From an uncultured bacterium (lineage in GTDB: Bacteria > Bacillota > Clostridia > Lachnospirales > Lachnospiraceae), in the NCBI GenBank assembly GCA_947088515.1, contig CAMUHA010000067.1, positions 1 to 14,938 on the forward strand: a stretch of DNA of 14,938 bases, in the 5' to 3' direction. Shown piece by piece: positions 13,667 through 14,938 of this stretch (position 1 is its first letter; each line of letters opens with the position of its first letter). A program made the translations under genes and the position numbers. The notes beneath the pieces are model-generated. The model was given only the letters and a program-made list of their open reading frames with translations, was not told where the DNA came from and did no database searches.

Positions 13667-14938
13667 CTATAGCCAGAATTCTGTCAGATATTTAGCATGG
13701 GAATATAAATCAGGTCTTAATTCTTTAAGTGATTCCCCTGCATCCAGAAAAAATGTCATTCCCTGATATACAATCTGCCAGATCAGGCAAATAAGCAAAA
13801 GAGAGATAACAATTCTTTTCGGACCTTCTCCTGCCTGCTGCAGGTAAGTTAATATCAGCAGTACAGACAGTGCGGAAGAAAGCATAATAAAAATAGAAAA
13901 ATCTCCAAAATATCTCTGCAGAATTCCCGACATATTGGTATCCGCGACAATTATCACTCCCGCTGCAAACAAACAGGATACCGAAATCTGCCAGGCTGTT
14001 TTTTCCTGTTTTATTAATTCCCTGCGGTATAGAACAGGAAGAATGCCAAACCACGCAAATAAATTGGTCATAAATATGCCGCCATAAGTGGCTTCCTGTA
14101 TGGTAACTCCCATATACTGGCTGTTAAAGTAAATTGCCTCTGCAAAAGGGAATCTTAGCGCCAGTCTGACCGGCTGCAGCAGATATGCAATTACCCCTGT
14201 AGGTATCCGGTCAAGCTGGAAGCCTCTTTTGCGCATATCATTTAAAGTAAGGTTATAGTTTGCCCCAAAATCAAAGACAGAACCAAAACGGCTGTAATTA
14301 TAATACATCAACACTGCCGCCATCAAAAGCATAGGCACACCAAAAGCCAGTACTGCAGACAGCTTATTTCTGACCGGAAACAAATGCTTCCATATAACAA
14401 AAAACACTGGCAATAAAAACATCAAAAGCTGGGGCCTGCACCCTGCTACCAGTGCAGTCAGTAAAGACCCGGCTGCCAGATACTTTAACGAGACACCGTT
14501 CCCCCGGACCGAACGAAGAAAACACCATAATCCCAAAAGTCCAAACGCAAGCCCCGCAAGAATTGGCACCGTATATAAATCCGGTCTTTTAGTCATATAC
14601 AAAATACCACTTCCCGTAAGAATAAGCTCCATTAGCAAAAACCAGACTCCAAGAGATGTTTTGGGGAACCACTTTCGCAGAATTTCATGAATTGTACCTA
14701 ATAGTCCTGCCAGAAACAACAGAGAGAAGAAAAATATCGCCATAAAATTATGTAAATGGACACCTGTGAGTAAATAGCAGGGCAGATAAAGCAATATAAC
14801 CGGAACAATGCCAAAATACACATAATACTTTCCATTATAATAAGCATGGTCCCAATTGTACCATTCGCCTGCCTGGTTCATCACCTGGTTCCGGTACTCA
14901 TAATCATATGGATTCTCCATGCTTTTAAGCGATTTTGG
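13667..14938 (-). CDS. Multi-pass membrane protein, probable glycosyltransferase, N-terminus cut by window edge
   Basis: The frame stays open through the right edge. The ATG at 14920 has no ribosome site and is preceded in frame by sense codons (PKSLKS), so it is probably an internal Met and the true start lies outside. From that Met, 417 residues are visible. The region begins ENPYDYEYRN, then YNWDHAYYNGKYYVYFGIVP at the membrane edge, then about ten hydrophobic helices. Further marks are AGCRPQLLMFLLPVFF, YYNYSRFGSVFDFGANYNLT and ILQRYFGDFSIF. I recognise the layout from large uncharacterised clostridial membrane proteins of the GT-C type, where the catalytic acidic residue lies in the missing N-terminal loop, but I cannot confirm catalysis here. 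It ends EFWL, 63 bases before the next glycosyltransferase gene, and the two probably form an operon. Confidence 0.7.
   Translation of the reverse strand, partial: PKSLKSMENPYDYEYRNQVMNQAGEWYNWDHAYYNGKYYVYFGIVPVILLYLPCYLLTGVHLHNFMAIFFFSLLFLAGLLGTIHEILRKWFPKTSLGVWFLLMELILTGSGILYMTKRPDLYTVPILAGLAFGLLGLWCFLRSVRGNGVSLKYLAAGSLLTALVAGCRPQLLMFLLPVFFVIWKHLFPVRNKLSAVLAFGVPMLLMAAVLMYYNYSRFGSVFDFGANYNLTLNDMRKRGFQLDRIPTGVIAYLLQPVRLALRFPFAEAIYFNSQYMGVTIQEATYGGIFMTNLFAWFGILPVLYRRELIKQEKTAWQISVSCLFAAGVIIVADTNMSGILQRYFGDFSIFIMLSSALSVLLILTYLQQAGEGPKRIVISLLLICLIWQIVYQGMTFFLDAGESLKELRPDLYSHAKYLTEFWL

Overview
The window looks like chromosomal DNA of an anaerobic Firmicute of the class Clostridia, most likely a Lachnospiraceae-type gut commensal. 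The reasons are moderate-to-low GC, strong AGGAGG ribosome sites, sigma-A-like TTGNNN/TATAAT promoters, the gene order secG-rnr-smpB-ssrA, a tmRNA tag ending LAYAA, a GH25 lysozyme with YYF/GW-type cell-wall-binding repeats, and several large GT-C membrane glycosyltransferases. Taxonomy is inferred from gene style only; no search was run.

Layout, left to right. (1) 1-2722, minus strand: a two-component operon. An OmpR-type response regulator is followed 5 bases later by its HAMP sensor kinase, and then by a membrane protein cut by the left edge. A good promoter lies just upstream (2773-2800). (2) 2825-3412, minus: an unrecognised small membrane protein with a C-terminal coiled coil. It is preceded by a GC-rich intergenic block. 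(3) 3543-7092, minus: the trans-translation and RNA-decay region. secG has its own promoter and is followed by a hairpin, rnr (RNase R) and smpB. ssrA (tmRNA) then has its own strong promoter, an encoded tag AEDNLAYAA, and a hairpin plus terminator downstream. SmpB and tmRNA form the ribosome-rescue pair, and RNase R is the nuclease known to degrade the released mRNAs. (4) 7136-8569, minus: a secreted GH25 muramidase with a repeat-rich wall-binding tail. (5) 8698-10017, minus: enolase. (6) 10122-14938: three GT-C-fold membrane glycosyltransferase-like genes. One is on the plus strand and divergent from eno. It is a PMT-family protein with an apparent beta-sandwich domain inserted in its first outside loop. 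The other two are on the minus strand and convergent with it. The last runs off the right edge.

Most of the window is ordinary housekeeping sequence, and I do not see a clear new defence, mobile or RNA-guided system. The points most worth a second look are the domain insertion in the PMT protein, the compact GC-rich and inverted-repeat-rich stretch downstream of ssrA, and the 4-base convergent overlap of two glycosyltransferase genes inside an imperfect palindrome. No CRISPR, insertion sequence, tRNA or rRNA gene was found.
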